A stretch of DNA of 64,000 bases from Nonomuraea polychroma (GCF_004011505.1 NZ_SAUN01000001.1:3100001-3164000); one strand, 5' to 3'; counted from the stretch's first letter, positions 41,107 to 49,213 are shown. The notes: generated by a model not told the origin, from the sequence alone. Program-made: numbers and translations.

Positions 41107-41886
41107 ATGAGTGTCGCCACTGAACCAGGCATCGGCGTGTACGTCTACGGCATGGTCCCCAAGGACGCCGCGGTGACCGAGGACGCTCGCGGTGTGGGCG
41201 AGAAGCCGGGAGAGATCATGGTCATACAGCACGGCGAGATCGCCGCCCTGGTGAGCGAGATCCCCCTCGATCGCCCCCTCGGCACGCCCGACGACCTCCT
41301 CAGGCACCAGGGACTGCTGGACGCCACGGCGGCCGAGGCCCCCGTGCTGCCGCTCCGCTTCGGCGCGGTCGTGACGAGCGCGGAAGCGGTCGTGGAGGAC
41401 CTGCTGGAACCTCATCACGACGAGCTCCACGCCGCGCTGAAGGAGCTGGAGGGACGGGCCCAGTACGTCGTCAAGGGCCGTTACGTCGAGCAGACGGTGC
41501 TGCGCGAGGTGATGGAGGAGCTTCCCGAGGTCGCGCGACTCCGCGACGAGATCCGCGCCCGCGGTGAGGAAGCGGCCCGCGACCTGCGGATCCGGCTCGG
41601 CGAACTGGTCGGCGACGCGATCGCGGCCAAGCGCGAGGCCGACACCCGCGCGCTGCTGGAGGCCGCCGCCCCGGTGAGCGTGCTGTCCGCCGAACGGGAG
41701 CCGTCGCACGAGCAGGACGCCGTCCACGTGGCGCTCCTCGTGGAGAAGGACCGGCAGGCCGAGCTCGAACAGACCGTGGCGGACTTCGCCGGGCGGTGGG
41801 CGGGACGGGTGGAGTTCCGCCTGCTGGGGCCCCTGGCGGCGTACGACTTCGTGGTGTCAGGGAAGGACGGTGCCCAGTGGGAGTGA
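41107..41886 (+). CDS. gvpF: Gas vesicle protein GvpF
   Basis: Accessory protein of 259 residues in the GvpL/GvpF family, needed for vesicle assembly. The N-terminal domain begins GVYVYGMVPKDAAV and contains APVLPLRFGAVV; a coiled helical middle (LREVMEELPEVARLRDEIRARGEEAARDLRIRLGELV) leads to a second alpha/beta domain (HVALLVEKDRQAELEQTVADFA). One base separates it from gvpA. A second GvpF/L protein is encoded five genes later. Confidence 0.92.
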   Translation: MSVATEPGIGVYVYGMVPKDAAVTEDARGVGEKPGEIMVIQHGEIAALVSEIPLDRPLGTPDDLLRHQGLLDATAAEAPVLPLRFGAVVTSAEAVVEDLLEPHHDELHAALKELEGRAQYVVKGRYVEQTVLREVMEELPEVARLRDEIRARGEEAARDLRIRLGELVGDAIAAKREADTRALLEAAAPVSVLSAEREPSHEQDAVHVALLVEKDRQAELEQTVADFAGRWAGRVEFRLLGPLAAYDFVVSGKDGAQWE

Positions 41887-42134
41887 TCAGCCTCCTCTTC
41901 GGGTGGCCGCTCGCTCCCGTCAAGGGCGTGATCCGGCTGGGAGAGCTGATCCAGGAGCAGGTCGAGCGGGAGACACGAGATCCCGTCAGGATCCGGCACC
42001 GGCTGGAGGAGATCGAGCGGCTCAAAGCCGACGGCGCGATATCGGAGGAGGACGCGGCCCGCGAGATGGAACTCATCTCCCAGGAGATGACCGGCGGACC
42101 CGGTCCGGCGGCTGACGGACAGGAAAGGGGATGA
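41877..42134 (+). CDS. gvpG: Gas vesicle protein GvpG
   Basis: Small accessory protein of 85 residues: a hydrophobic opening (GVISLLFGWPLAPVKGVIRLGELI) and an amphipathic coiled-coil (EQVERETRDPVRIRHRLEEIERLKADGAISEEDAAREM). The GTG at 41877 overlaps the end of gvpF by ten bases. Confidence 0.92.
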   Translation: MGVISLLFGWPLAPVKGVIRLGELIQEQVERETRDPVRIRHRLEEIERLKADGAISEEDAAREMELISQEMTGGPGPAADGQERG

Positions 42135-42138
42135 TCGC

Positions 42139-42468
42139 GTGCCTGCCAGGCGTGATGCGCCCAAGGACACAGAGCACGCCGACGGCGCGACCGGCAGGCG
42201 GCCTTCCCGCGCCCTGCCGGCGGCGGCCGCCGGAGAGGCCGGGCTGCGGCACATCACCGACCTCACCGCCAAGGAAGTGGAAGGCGCCACGCGCGTGCAG
42301 CCGGTCGAGGACGGCTGGGTGGTCGAAGTGGAGGTGGTGGAGGACCACCGCATCCCCTCATCCGGCGACATCCTGGCGCTCTACGAGGCGGAGCTGGACG
42401 GCGAGGGAAATCTGCTCTCCTACCAGAGAAAGCGGCGCTACAGGCGCGGCAACAGCACCAACCTGTAA
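42139..42468 (+). CDS. gvpO: Gas vesicle protein GvpO
   Basis: 109 residues. The C-terminal two thirds (ITDLTAKEVEGATRVQPVEDGWVVEVEVVEDHRIPSSGDILALYE, then YQRKRRYRRG) is the GvpO domain; the first 35 residues are disordered. In Streptomyces gvpO is usually the first gene of the cluster, whereas here it sits between gvpG and gvpJ. The GTG start follows gvpG by four bases. Confidence 0.92.
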   Translation: MPARRDAPKDTEHADGATGRRPSRALPAAAAGEAGLRHITDLTAKEVEGATRVQPVEDGWVVEVEVVEDHRIPSSGDILALYEAELDGEGNLLSYQRKRRYRRGNSTNL

Positions 42469-42476
42469 GGCACAAC

Positions 42477-42851
42477 ATGACTGAATCGAGCCCGATGGTG
42501 CGCCAGCCCCATTCCCCCGCGGGCCGGGAGCCGGCGAACCTCGGCGACATTCTGGAACGGGTCCTCGACAGGGGGATCGTGATCGCGGGAGACATCCGCG
42601 TGAACCTCCTGGACATCGAATTGCTCACCATCAAACTGCGGTTGATCGTCGCGTCCGTCGACACGGCCAAGGAGATGGGCATCAACTGGTGGGAACGCGA
42701 CCCATGGCTCACCGGAAAGAACCAGGAACTACTGGAGGAGAACCGCAGCCTCCGCAACCGGCTCGCCGTCGCGGAAAGATCGCGTCCGGCGCTGCCGGAG
42801 GAGGAGGGCACCAGGGAGCGGTCCCGCGAAGGGGAGGAGCCCGATGGATGA
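42477..42851 (+). CDS. gvpJ: Gas vesicle protein GvpJ
   Basis: 124-residue paralogue of GvpA. The core (NLGDILERVLDRGIVIAGDIRVNLLDIELLTIKLRLIVASVDTAKEMGINWW) is shared with GvpA, and the INWWERDPWL end distinguishes GvpJ, a minor shell protein thought to form tips. The tail is acidic and coiled-coil-like (ELLEENRSLRNRLA). It overlaps gvpL by eight bases. Confidence 0.92.
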   Translation: MTESSPMVRQPHSPAGREPANLGDILERVLDRGIVIAGDIRVNLLDIELLTIKLRLIVASVDTAKEMGINWWERDPWLTGKNQELLEENRSLRNRLAVAERSRPALPEEEGTRERSREGEEPDG

Positions 42852-43641
42852 CATGGGGACCTACCTCTACGCGGTCGCGCTCGAACAGGACTCCGCACCG
42901 CTGGAGGACATGACGGGGATCGTCGGCGGCCCCGTGCGGACCATCTCCCAGGCCGGTCTCACAGCGTATGTGAGCGCCGTTCCGTTGACGCAGTTCGGCG
43001 AGGAGCCGGTGCGGCAGTCGCTGGAAGACCTGGACTGGCTCGGCGAGACCGCCCGCGCTCACCACCGGGTGGTGGAGGCGGTGGCGGCGAAGGCGCCGAC
43101 CGCGCCGGTGCGTCTGGTCACCGTCTATCGCGACGAAGCGCAGATCCGAGACCTCCTGGAGCAGCGGCATGACGCCTTCGTGGAGGTGCTGTCCCGGCTC
43201 GCCGGTCGCCGGGAATGGGGGGTGAAGGTGTACGCCGTCCCGCCCGTGGCGTCCCCGGCCGAGGAGCCGGCCGGGGACGCCGCCCCGAGCAGCCCGGGAA
43301 CGGCGTACCTCAAAAAACGTCAGGCCAGTCTGCGCACCCGCGAGGAATCGTGGCGGCAGGCGGCCGCGCGGGCCGAGCGGATCCACGACGTGCTGGCTTC
43401 CGCCGCCGTGGCGAGCCACCGCCACCGAGCCCAGGACCCGCAGCTCTCGGGGCGCGACGAGAGGATGGTCCTCAACGGCGCGTATCTGGTCGACGAGGCA
43501 CGCGCCCGGGAGTTCGGCCAGGTCGTCGAAGGGCTCCGCGGAGAGGGGATCGACGTGGAGCTGACCGGCCCCTGGGCGCCCTACTCCTTCACGACGCCCG
43601 TCGAGCCGGTGGAGAGCGAGGCGCGAGATGACACACCCTGA
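42844..43641 (+). CDS. gvpL: Gas vesicle protein GvpL
   Basis: 265 residues, second member of the GvpL/GvpF family in this operon. The N-terminal domain (GTYLYAVALEQDS) includes APVRLVTVYRD; the C-terminal domain ends GPWAPYSFTTPVEP, which is typical of the family. It diverges strongly from gvpF, so the two are not recent duplicates. It overlaps both neighbours. Confidence 0.92.
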   Translation: MDDMGTYLYAVALEQDSAPLEDMTGIVGGPVRTISQAGLTAYVSAVPLTQFGEEPVRQSLEDLDWLGETARAHHRVVEAVAAKAPTAPVRLVTVYRDEAQIRDLLEQRHDAFVEVLSRLAGRREWGVKVYAVPPVASPAEEPAGDAAPSSPGTAYLKKRQASLRTREESWRQAAARAERIHDVLASAAVASHRHRAQDPQLSGRDERMVLNGAYLVDEARAREFGQVVEGLRGEGIDVELTGPWAPYSFTTPVEPVESEARDDTP

Positions 43642-43858
43642 GCCGCGCGGCGCCGTGCCCGCGGGCGAAGGCGGCCTGCCGTCCGAGCGGGTGGCGCTCG
43701 TGGACCTCCTGGACCGGCTGCTCGCGGGCGGGGTGGTCGTCAGCGGGGACCTCGTGCTCTCGATCGCGGACATCGATCTCGTCCGCATCTCCTTGCGCGC
43801 GCTGATCACATCCGTGCGGGAGTCCGACACGATCGTAGGTGGGCGCCGCCATGACTGA
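43628..43858 (+). CDS. gvpS: Gas vesicle protein GvpS
   Basis: 76 residues, the third GvpA-fold protein of the operon. The core VALVDLLDRLLAGGVVVSGDLVLSIADIDLVRISLRALITS is a short version of the shell domain. It overlaps gvpL by 14 bases. By its place before gvpK it matches GvpS of Streptomyces. Confidence 0.88.
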   Translation: MTHPEPRGAVPAGEGGLPSERVALVDLLDRLLAGGVVVSGDLVLSIADIDLVRISLRALITSVRESDTIVGGRRHD

Positions 43859-44180
43859 CCTCCAGCGCGCCGGCAACGCCCGCCCTGCGAAGGACCCGCC
43901 CTCCAGGCGTCTTCGTATCGAGGCCGACCGCGATGCGGTGGAGCGGGACCTGTCGCGCCTCGTCCTGACGCTGGTCGAGCTCATCCGGCAACTCGTGGAG
44001 CGCCAGAGCATCCGACGGATGGAGCAGGGTGACCTGTCGGACGAGCAGGTGGAGGTGCTGGGCCTGACGTTGATGCGCCTGGAGGAGGCCATGACGGAGC
44101 TGTGTGAGCGGTTCGACCTGACGCCGGACGACCTCAACATCGACCTGGGCCCCCTCGGCCCGCTCCTTCCCCGCTCCTGA
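43851..44180 (+). CDS. gvpK: Gas vesicle protein GvpK
   Basis: 109 residues. The family core (RIEADRDAVERDLSRLVLTLVELIRQLVERQSIRRMEQGDLSDEQVEVLGLTLMRLEEAM) is followed by LTPDDLNIDLGPLGPLL, the GvpK C terminus. The ATG at 43851 overlaps gvpS by eight bases. Last gene of the operon, followed by a strong hairpin. The ATPase gene gvpN found in many gas vesicle clusters is absent. Confidence 0.92.
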   Translation: MTDLQRAGNARPAKDPPSRRLRIEADRDAVERDLSRLVLTLVELIRQLVERQSIRRMEQGDLSDEQVEVLGLTLMRLEEAMTELCERFDLTPDDLNIDLGPLGPLLPRS

Positions 44181-44224
44181 CCGCCGGTGGGGCCCAGCTT
44201 GGCGAGGTCATCTGGGCCGAACGG

Positions 44225-44258
44225 CGGCGGCCGCGACCCGTTCGGGCCGCGGCCGCCG
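44225..44258. terminator. Strong hairpin after the gas vesicle operon
   Basis: CGGCGGCCGCG at 44225-44235 pairs with CGCGGCCGCCG at 44248-44258, and the loop itself pairs as CCCG-TT-CGGG, giving an almost continuous stem of 15 pairs. It lies between gvpK and the convergent DUF4142 gene and can end transcription from both sides. Confidence 0.75.
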
Positions 44259-44271
44259 GGGGATGCGCCGG

Positions 44272-44829
44272 TTATTGTTCGGCGCGGATCATTCGCAGGT
44301 GGTGCCGGATCACCGGCGCGCTGTCACGCGCCAGATCCTTCACCCACTCCGAATGACCCAGGCGAAGCTCCACCTGAGCCAGCCGGAGCGACCGGTAGTG
44401 GGCGTCGGCCTGCAGCCGCAGCCAGGCCCGGTCGAAGCGATGACCCGACCTGGCGGTCACTGCGCGCAGGGCGGCCCGCTGCTCGGCGCTCGGGGCGTCC
44501 GGGATGCGGACGTCCAGCCGGTCAGCGACCGAGCGCAGCCTCGCGTCCAGCCGGCGGTGATCACGGATCAGCCGCCAGGCGATCGCGCGCACGCCCCTGT
44601 CGCGGGACTCGCGCAACGCGGCCCGGCCGGCCGCGATCTCGGCGAGGTGACCCCTGTGCGCCTGCCTCAGATACGCCTTGTCCTGGGCAGAGGCATGCAG
44701 CACCCAACCGGCCTGATCGACCGCGCTGGGAGCGGCGGTCGCCGTGGTCTGGGCCTGCGCCGCCGGGGCGATGGTCAACGCCAGCACGGCCGCGAGGGTC
44801 GCGGGTGCTAATTTCCGTGCTGTACTCAT
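44272..44829 (-). CDS. Secreted DUF4142 protein
   Basis: 185 residues with a signal peptide (TLAAVLALTIAPAAQAQ, predicted cleavage after AQA). The mature part is a ferritin-like four-helix DUF4142 domain (DKAYLRQAHRGHLAEIAAGRAALRESRDRGVRAIAWRLIRDHRRLDARL). Histidines repeat along the helices but the function of the family is unknown. It is next to csbD and gas vesicle genes, and DUF4142 proteins are often stress-induced, so it may belong to the same stress island. Confidence 0.85.
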   Translation of the reverse strand: MSTARKLAPATLAAVLALTIAPAAQAQTTATAAPSAVDQAGWVLHASAQDKAYLRQAHRGHLAEIAAGRAALRESRDRGVRAIAWRLIRDHRRLDARLRSVADRLDVRIPDAPSAEQRAALRAVTARSGHRFDRAWLRLQADAHYRSLRLAQVELRLGHSEWVKDLARDSAPVIRHHLRMIRAEQ

Positions 44830-44896
44830 CAGTCAGGTCCCTCCTTCCGTGGGACGGACCCGTGGCTGCTGCCCTATGGGGGCGGGGATATTCACC

Positions 44897-45658
44897 TCAA
44901 TTCGGCGGATCGAAACGGCCGTCCACGGCGGTCCAGCCGCCGTCCACGTACAACACCGATCCTGTGACGAAGGTGGCGGCGTCGCTCGCCAGGTAGACGA
45001 CCGCTCCGGCCATCTCCTCCGCCGACGCCCAGCGCCCGAGCGCGCTCTTGGCGGCGTACGCGGCGTACCAGTCGGGGTGGTCCTTGATCTGGCGGGTCAG
45101 CGGGGTCTCGACCACGCCGGGTGCGATGGCGTTCACCCGCACCCCGTGCGGCCCGAACTCGGCGGCGGCCGTCCGCAGCAACTGCACGAGGCCGGCCTTC
45201 GTGGCCGAGTAGACGCTCTGCCCCGGCTCGGTGACGCTCGCCCGGATCGACGCGAACCCGATGATCGACCCGCGTCCCCGTTCCACCATGCCCGCGCCGA
45301 ACGCCCGTATCACGTCGAACGACGCCCGCAGGTTCAGCCCCACCACGCGGTCGAACTCCTCGCCGGAGTAGTCGAGCAGCCGCTTGCGGACGTTCGTGGC
45401 GGCGGTGAAGACCAGCACGTCGGCCGGCTCCTCTGCGGCGGCCCGGCCCACGGCCTCGGCGTCGAGCACGTCGAGCAGCCGTGCGGTGCCCCCGCACCCG
45501 GCGGCGGTCTCCTCCGCCGCGGCCAGGTCCCGGTCGGCGCACACCACGGAAGCTCCGTGGGCCGCCATGGCCAGCGCCGCCTCCCTGCCGATCCCGCTCC
45601 CAGACCCGATCACCACGGCTCGCCGCCCGTCCAGGCGGAACAGCGCGTCATATCCCAT
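44897..45658 (-). CDS. SDR-family dehydrogenase sharing the GntR-type operator
   Basis: Short-chain dehydrogenase of 253 residues. Cofactor motif GSGSGIGREAALAMA, the NNAG-equivalent region VFTAATNVRK (changed from the usual NNAG), catalytic Tyr and Lys in YSATKAG, and the PG motif IAPGVVETPL. Asp after strand 2 (CADRD) suggests NAD. The ATG at 45658 comes seven bases after TAGGGT, so it is probably leaderless. The palindrome just upstream is nearly identical to that of the peptide-type importer operon 14 kb away. It may supply the aldehyde for the dehydrogenase of that operon. Confidence 0.9.
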   Translation of the reverse strand: MGYDALFRLDGRRAVVIGSGSGIGREAALAMAAHGASVVCADRDLAAAEETAAGCGGTARLLDVLDAEAVGRAAAEEPADVLVFTAATNVRKRLLDYSGEEFDRVVGLNLRASFDVIRAFGAGMVERGRGSIIGFASIRASVTEPGQSVYSATKAGLVQLLRTAAAEFGPHGVRVNAIAPGVVETPLTRQIKDHPDWYAAYAAKSALGRWASAEEMAGAVVYLASDAATFVTGSVLYVDGGWTAVDGRFDPPN

Positions 45659-45665
45659 GACAGGC

Positions 45666-45700
45666 ACCCTAGCGACTGGTCTGACCAGTGCACCAGGTGC
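45666..45700 (-). promoter_or_regulatory. GntR-type operator and promoter of the SDR gene
   Basis: ACTGGTCTGACCAGT (45675-45689) is a perfect palindrome differing only at the centre from that at 31156. It continues with GCAC-CAG against GCAC-TAG, so 20 of 22 positions are the same. GCACC-A-GGTGC (45690-45700) is a second adjacent dyad. On the minus strand TAGGGT (45671-45666) is the -10 box, so a bound protein would sit in the -10/-35 spacer and repress the SDR gene. Confidence 0.7.
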
Positions 45701-45743
45701 CTGCCTCCGTGAAATGTCGGTGGCCGCCGCCACGATGGTCGCC

Positions 45744-46385
45744 ATGCAGAGCATCGCCGCTTATTGGGACGCCGCCGCCGACTCCTTCGACGAGGAGGCC
45801 GACCACGGGTTGCGCGACCCCGGAGTCAGAGCGGCCTGGGCCGATCGACTCGCCGCCTGGCTGCCCGAGAGCCGGGCCGACGTGCTGGACCTGGGGTGCG
45901 GGACGGGGTCGTTGTCGTTGCTGCTGGCCGAGGGCGGGCGTCGCATCGTGGGGGTGGATCTGGCGCCCCGGATGGTGGCCCGGGCGCGGGCGAAGCTGGC
46001 GGGCACGGGCGCGGTCGTGCTGGTCGGGGATGCCGCGCGGCCACCCGTGGGGGAGCGGCGCTTCGACGTGGTGCTGGCCCGGCACCTGCTGTGGACCATC
46101 CCCGAGCCGGAGGCCGCGCTGACGCGCTGGGCGGCGCTGCTGCGACCCGGAGGACGGCTGGTCCTCGTGGAGGGACGCTGGAGCACCTCGAGCGGGAGTG
46201 GCGAGGGCTCGCGGCGGGACGCGGGCATGCCGTGGGACGGCGGGGTGAGTGCGGCCGAGCTGGTGGCGGCGGTGCGGCTGACCGTCGCGGACCTCTCGGA
46301 CCTGCGCGTGGACGTGCTCGCCGACCCGGCGCTGTGGGGCAAGGAGATCGATGACGAACGTTACGCGGTGGTCGCGGTGACATAG
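45744..46385 (+). CDS. Class I SAM-dependent methyltransferase
   Basis: 213 residues. N-terminal AAYWDAAADSFDEEADHGLRDP is typical of UbiE/Coq5-like small-molecule methyltransferases, motif I is VLDLGCGTGSLSLLLAE, the strand-2 acid is in GVDLAPRM, and motif IV is FDVVLARHLLWTIPEP. The ATG at 45744 lies seven bases after CACGAT and has no ribosome binding site; ATG at 45735 is an alternative. Divergent from the SDR gene across the operator region. Substrate unknown. Confidence 0.86.
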   Translation: MQSIAAYWDAAADSFDEEADHGLRDPGVRAAWADRLAAWLPESRADVLDLGCGTGSLSLLLAEGGRRIVGVDLAPRMVARARAKLAGTGAVVLVGDAARPPVGERRFDVVLARHLLWTIPEPEAALTRWAALLRPGGRLVLVEGRWSTSSGSGEGSRRDAGMPWDGGVSAAELVAAVRLTVADLSDLRVDVLADPALWGKEIDDERYAVVAVT

Positions 46386-46430
46386 CCCGCCCGGATCTCG
46401 GGCAAGGCCGAGGTCAAGGCCGGAGTGGGC

Positions 46431-46976
46431 TCAGGTGCGGTGCCGGGCCTCCCAGTCGGCCCGCAGCAGCTCGTATTCCACCTCGCCCTGCTCGGTGCCG
46501 TCGATGGCCTCGGGCCAGTCCAGGAAGAACGTGCGGACGTAGGTCAGCCCGCACTTCTCCATGACGCGCCGCGACCCCAGGTTCACCGTCATCGTCTGGG
46601 CCCACACGCGACGCGCGCCGGACTCGCCGAACGCCTTGTCGATCAGCGCCAGCGACCCCTCCGTCGCGTATCCCTTCCCCCAGGTCCACTTGTGCAGCCG
46701 GTAGCCGAGCTCCGGCTCGTCGGCAGGCCTGTCCTCGGGCGCCCGCATGTGGAACCAGCCGAGGAACGCCCCGGAAGGCTTCTCGATCGCCGCCCAGTAC
46801 CCGGAGGCGATGAACCTGGGCAGCGTCTCCTCGACGATCATCGTGCGCGGCGTCGGCTTGCCGCCGTTGAGGTAGCGCATGACGTCGGGATCGTTGTGCA
46901 AGTGGAAGAGGTCGTCGACGTCGGACTCGGTGAAGCGGCGAAGAATCAGCCGGTCGGTCTCCAGGTAAACGTCCAC
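46431..46976 (-). CDS. GNAT-family N-acetyltransferase (RimJ/RimL-like)
   Basis: 181 residues: ETDRLILRRFTESDVDDLFHLHNDP at the N terminus, then ELGYRLHKWTWGKGYATEGSLALIDKAF, the acetyl-CoA loop, and GSRRVMEKCGLTYVRTF near the end. This is the subgroup that acetylates ribosomal proteins, spermidine or antibiotics. The GTG at 46976 comes exactly six bases after TAGCGT, so the transcript is probably leaderless. Confidence 0.9.
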   Translation of the reverse strand: MDVYLETDRLILRRFTESDVDDLFHLHNDPDVMRYLNGGKPTPRTMIVEETLPRFIASGYWAAIEKPSGAFLGWFHMRAPEDRPADEPELGYRLHKWTWGKGYATEGSLALIDKAFGESGARRVWAQTMTVNLGSRRVMEKCGLTYVRTFFLDWPEAIDGTEQGEVEYELLRADWEARHRT

Positions 46977-47030
46977 CGGGAAACGCTATCCAGCGGGCGG
47001 ATCCGAGGCGACGAATTTTCGGACCAGGAG

Positions 47031-48040
47031 TCAGCCGAGGCGGGGGTCGACGAGGATCTTCGGGGCGTCGCCCCAGCCGGGCTGCCGTTTTCCCGCGAGG
47101 ACCGAGGCGGCCTCCTCCAACGGGACGGTGGCGGCGACCAGGGGACGCGGATCGACCTGACCGGAGGCGTACAGGTCGATGGTCCCCGCGAGGCCGCCGG
47201 AGGCGCTGAGCACGCCCACCGCCGTCACGTCCTTGAGCACCAGACGGCGCGTGTCGGCCAAGCTGGGCTCGGCGGACAGGCCGATGAAGACGACGGTGCG
47301 GCCCGGCTCCACGACGTCGAGCGCGAGCGCCGGTGAGCCGGGCCCCGTCGAGGCGTCGATCACGGCGTCGAATCCCACTTCCGGCGGCGTCGTCCAGGTG
47401 TGGGTGAAGCCGAGCGAGCGGGCGAACGCCAGCGACCGCCCGGTCACCCCGAGCAGGTGCACCTCGACCCCCTGCGCCGCCGCGATCATGGCGGCCAACA
47501 GCCCGATCGTGCCCGGCCCGATGACCAGCAGCCGCTCACCGTGGGCCACTGCGGCGGCGCGGACTGCCCTCAGCGCGTTCCCGCCCGGCTCCACCAGGGC
47601 GCCGAGCTCCGGATCGACCGGGCCGGGCAGCGGTTGGAGCGCCCGGACGGGCACGGGTAGCCGTTCGCGAGCGCGCCAGGCCAGCCGTTGCGGATGCCGA
47701 TCTCGTGCCTTTCCGCGCACAGGTGCTGCCGGCCGGCCGCGCATCGTGCGCAGTCGCCGCATCCCAGCATGGTGTCGCCGGTCGCCCTCCGCCCGGCCCA
47801 GGCGGGATCCACGCCGTCGCCGGCCTCCCGCACGGTGCCGGCCCACTCGTGCCCGATCCGCACCGGGTAGCGGGCCTCGCCGGTCCGCAGGTACGCCATC
47901 GCGCCCGAGAAGAACTCCATGTCGGTGCCGCACACCCCGGCCCGCTCGACCTCGACCACCACCTCACCGGGACCCGGCGTGGGCGGCTCGACCTCCTGGA
48001 CCTCCGCACGTCCTGGACCTGTGATGACGAAGGCGCGCAT
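47031..48040 (-). pseudogene. Zinc alcohol dehydrogenase interrupted by a one-base frameshift
   Basis: The N-terminal part (to about residue 125) reads from the ATG at 48040: MRAFVITGPGRAEVQEVEPP, GHEWAGTVREAGDGVD and the structural zinc loop CGDCARCAAGRQHLC. The C-terminal part (VPVRALQPLPGPVDPELGALVEPGGNALRAV, Rossmann GPGTIGLLAAMIAA, ending at 47031) is in another frame. Restoring one base near 47666 (GCG-GAA in place of GCGAA) joins them into a normal protein of about 336 residues. Both halves have kept good family sequence, so the shift is recent or a sequencing error. TAACGT lies eight bases before the start. Confidence 0.85.
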
Positions 48041-48120
48041 GCGGGCAGACGTTACCGCGGCCACCTCGCCTACCGGCCCTCAGGGGGCCGGATTGGACGC
48101 GCCTGCCCGCAGGGCGGCGG

Positions 48121-48507
48121 CTATCCCTGGGCGGCGATCTGGATGAGGTTGCCGCAGGTGTCGTCGAAGACGGCCGTGGTGACCGGGCCCATGGCGGTCG
48201 GCTCCTGCGTGAAGCGCACGCCGAGGCCCTTCAGCCGCTCGTACTCCTTATGCACGTCGGACACCGCGAACGAGGTCATCGGGATGCCGTCCGTCACCAG
48301 CGCCTCCTTGAAGGGCGGCACGGCGGGGTGGCTGGAGGGCTCGAGGACGAGCTCGGTGCCGTCCACGTCGTCCGGTGACACGACGGTCAGCCAGCGGTGC
48401 TCACCCATCGGAATGTCGTGCTTGACCGTGAAGCCCAGAACGTCGGTGTAGAACCGCAGGGCCTGTTCCTGATCGTCCACGAACACGCTGGACAGGTGGA
48501 TCTTCAT
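48121..48507 (-). CDS. VOC-family (glyoxalase-like) protein
   Basis: 128 residues made of two beta-alpha-beta-beta-beta units, beginning LSSVFVDDQEQALRFYTDVLGF and with DDTCGNLIQIAA at the end. Candidate metal ligands are the N-terminal His or Ser and the Glu in ELVLEPSS. Its start overlaps the ArsR gene stop (ATGA). The ArsR-VOC pair is common in actinobacteria; the substrate is not known. Confidence 0.88.
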   Translation of the reverse strand: MKIHLSSVFVDDQEQALRFYTDVLGFTVKHDIPMGEHRWLTVVSPDDVDGTELVLEPSSHPAVPPFKEALVTDGIPMTSFAVSDVHKEYERLKGLGVRFTQEPTAMGPVTTAVFDDTCGNLIQIAAQG

Positions 48508-48809
48508 TCGGGCTCCTTCGAGGCGCGCCTGAGCCATCGGTCGACGATGGGTTCGAGCGGCGCTGTGTTGATGAAGTGGAATTTGTAGCGGCCTTCCCGG
48601 CGCGTCTCCACCAGGCCGGCGGCTTCCAGCACGTCGAGGTGCTGGGAGATGGCCTGCCGGGAGGAGGCGAGCTGGTATTTCATCGCCAGTCGCGCGCAGA
48701 TCTCGAACAGAGTCTGCCCGTCCTTCTCGGTCAGCTCGTCGAGGATCTTGCGTCGCGTGGGGTCGACCAAGGCCTTGAACACGTCGGCCACGGACGCCAC
48801 AATAGGCAA
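48504..48809 (-). CDS. ArsR-family regulator paired with the VOC protein
   Basis: 101 residues. Winged helix with VFKALVDPTRRKILDELTEKDGQTLFEICARLAMKYQLASSRQAISQHLDVLEAAGLVETRREGRYKFHF. No cysteine pair for metal binding is present, and the insertion MKYQLASSR before the recognition helix is the mark of the subgroup linked to VOC or SRPBCC proteins. It is the first gene of the pair and probably controls itself. Confidence 0.9.
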   Translation of the reverse strand: MPIVASVADVFKALVDPTRRKILDELTEKDGQTLFEICARLAMKYQLASSRQAISQHLDVLEAAGLVETRREGRYKFHFINTAPLEPIVDRWLRRASKEPE

Positions 48810-49213
48810 GTGGCGACTTGCATGTCAATGCGTGGGACGGTCCCCCTGCCGGCGGGGCGGGTGTCAGAAGGCGTTGACGAGGACGACGTAGACGGCGGTG
48901 CCGATGCCGATGCTGATCGCCGAGGTATGCAGCGTGCGCAGCACCGCGCACGGGACGGCACGCAGGGCGAAGGCCGTCATCGACCCCGCCGCCGTAAGGC
49001 GCTCCTTCGAGGTCCTGGTCGACCTCACCCTCGAGACGCGGGACGCGGAGACCGTCGAGCATTTCGAGCGGACCATGCATTTCACGATGAAAACCATCAA
49101 ACCGGCCCCGTGACTCTTTAACGACAACGGACCTGGAGCAGACGCACCGATCACGCGATCTCGGCCGACCCCGGGTAGGTGACGGCGACACACATCACGA
49201 CGGGGAGATTCTC
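48810..49213. other. 404-base interval with only doubtful short frames
   Basis: Between the ArsR gene and the divergent alcohol dehydrogenase I cannot name a gene. On the minus strand a short frame ending at 48864 closes with a hydrophobic peptide (MTAFALRAVPCAVLRTLHTS and a following membrane-like segment). On the plus strand 48898-49113 reads 71 residues with GC-rich third positions (AKAVIDPAAVRRSFEVLVDL). Only one can be real and either may be a gene remnant. Confidence 0.3.
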
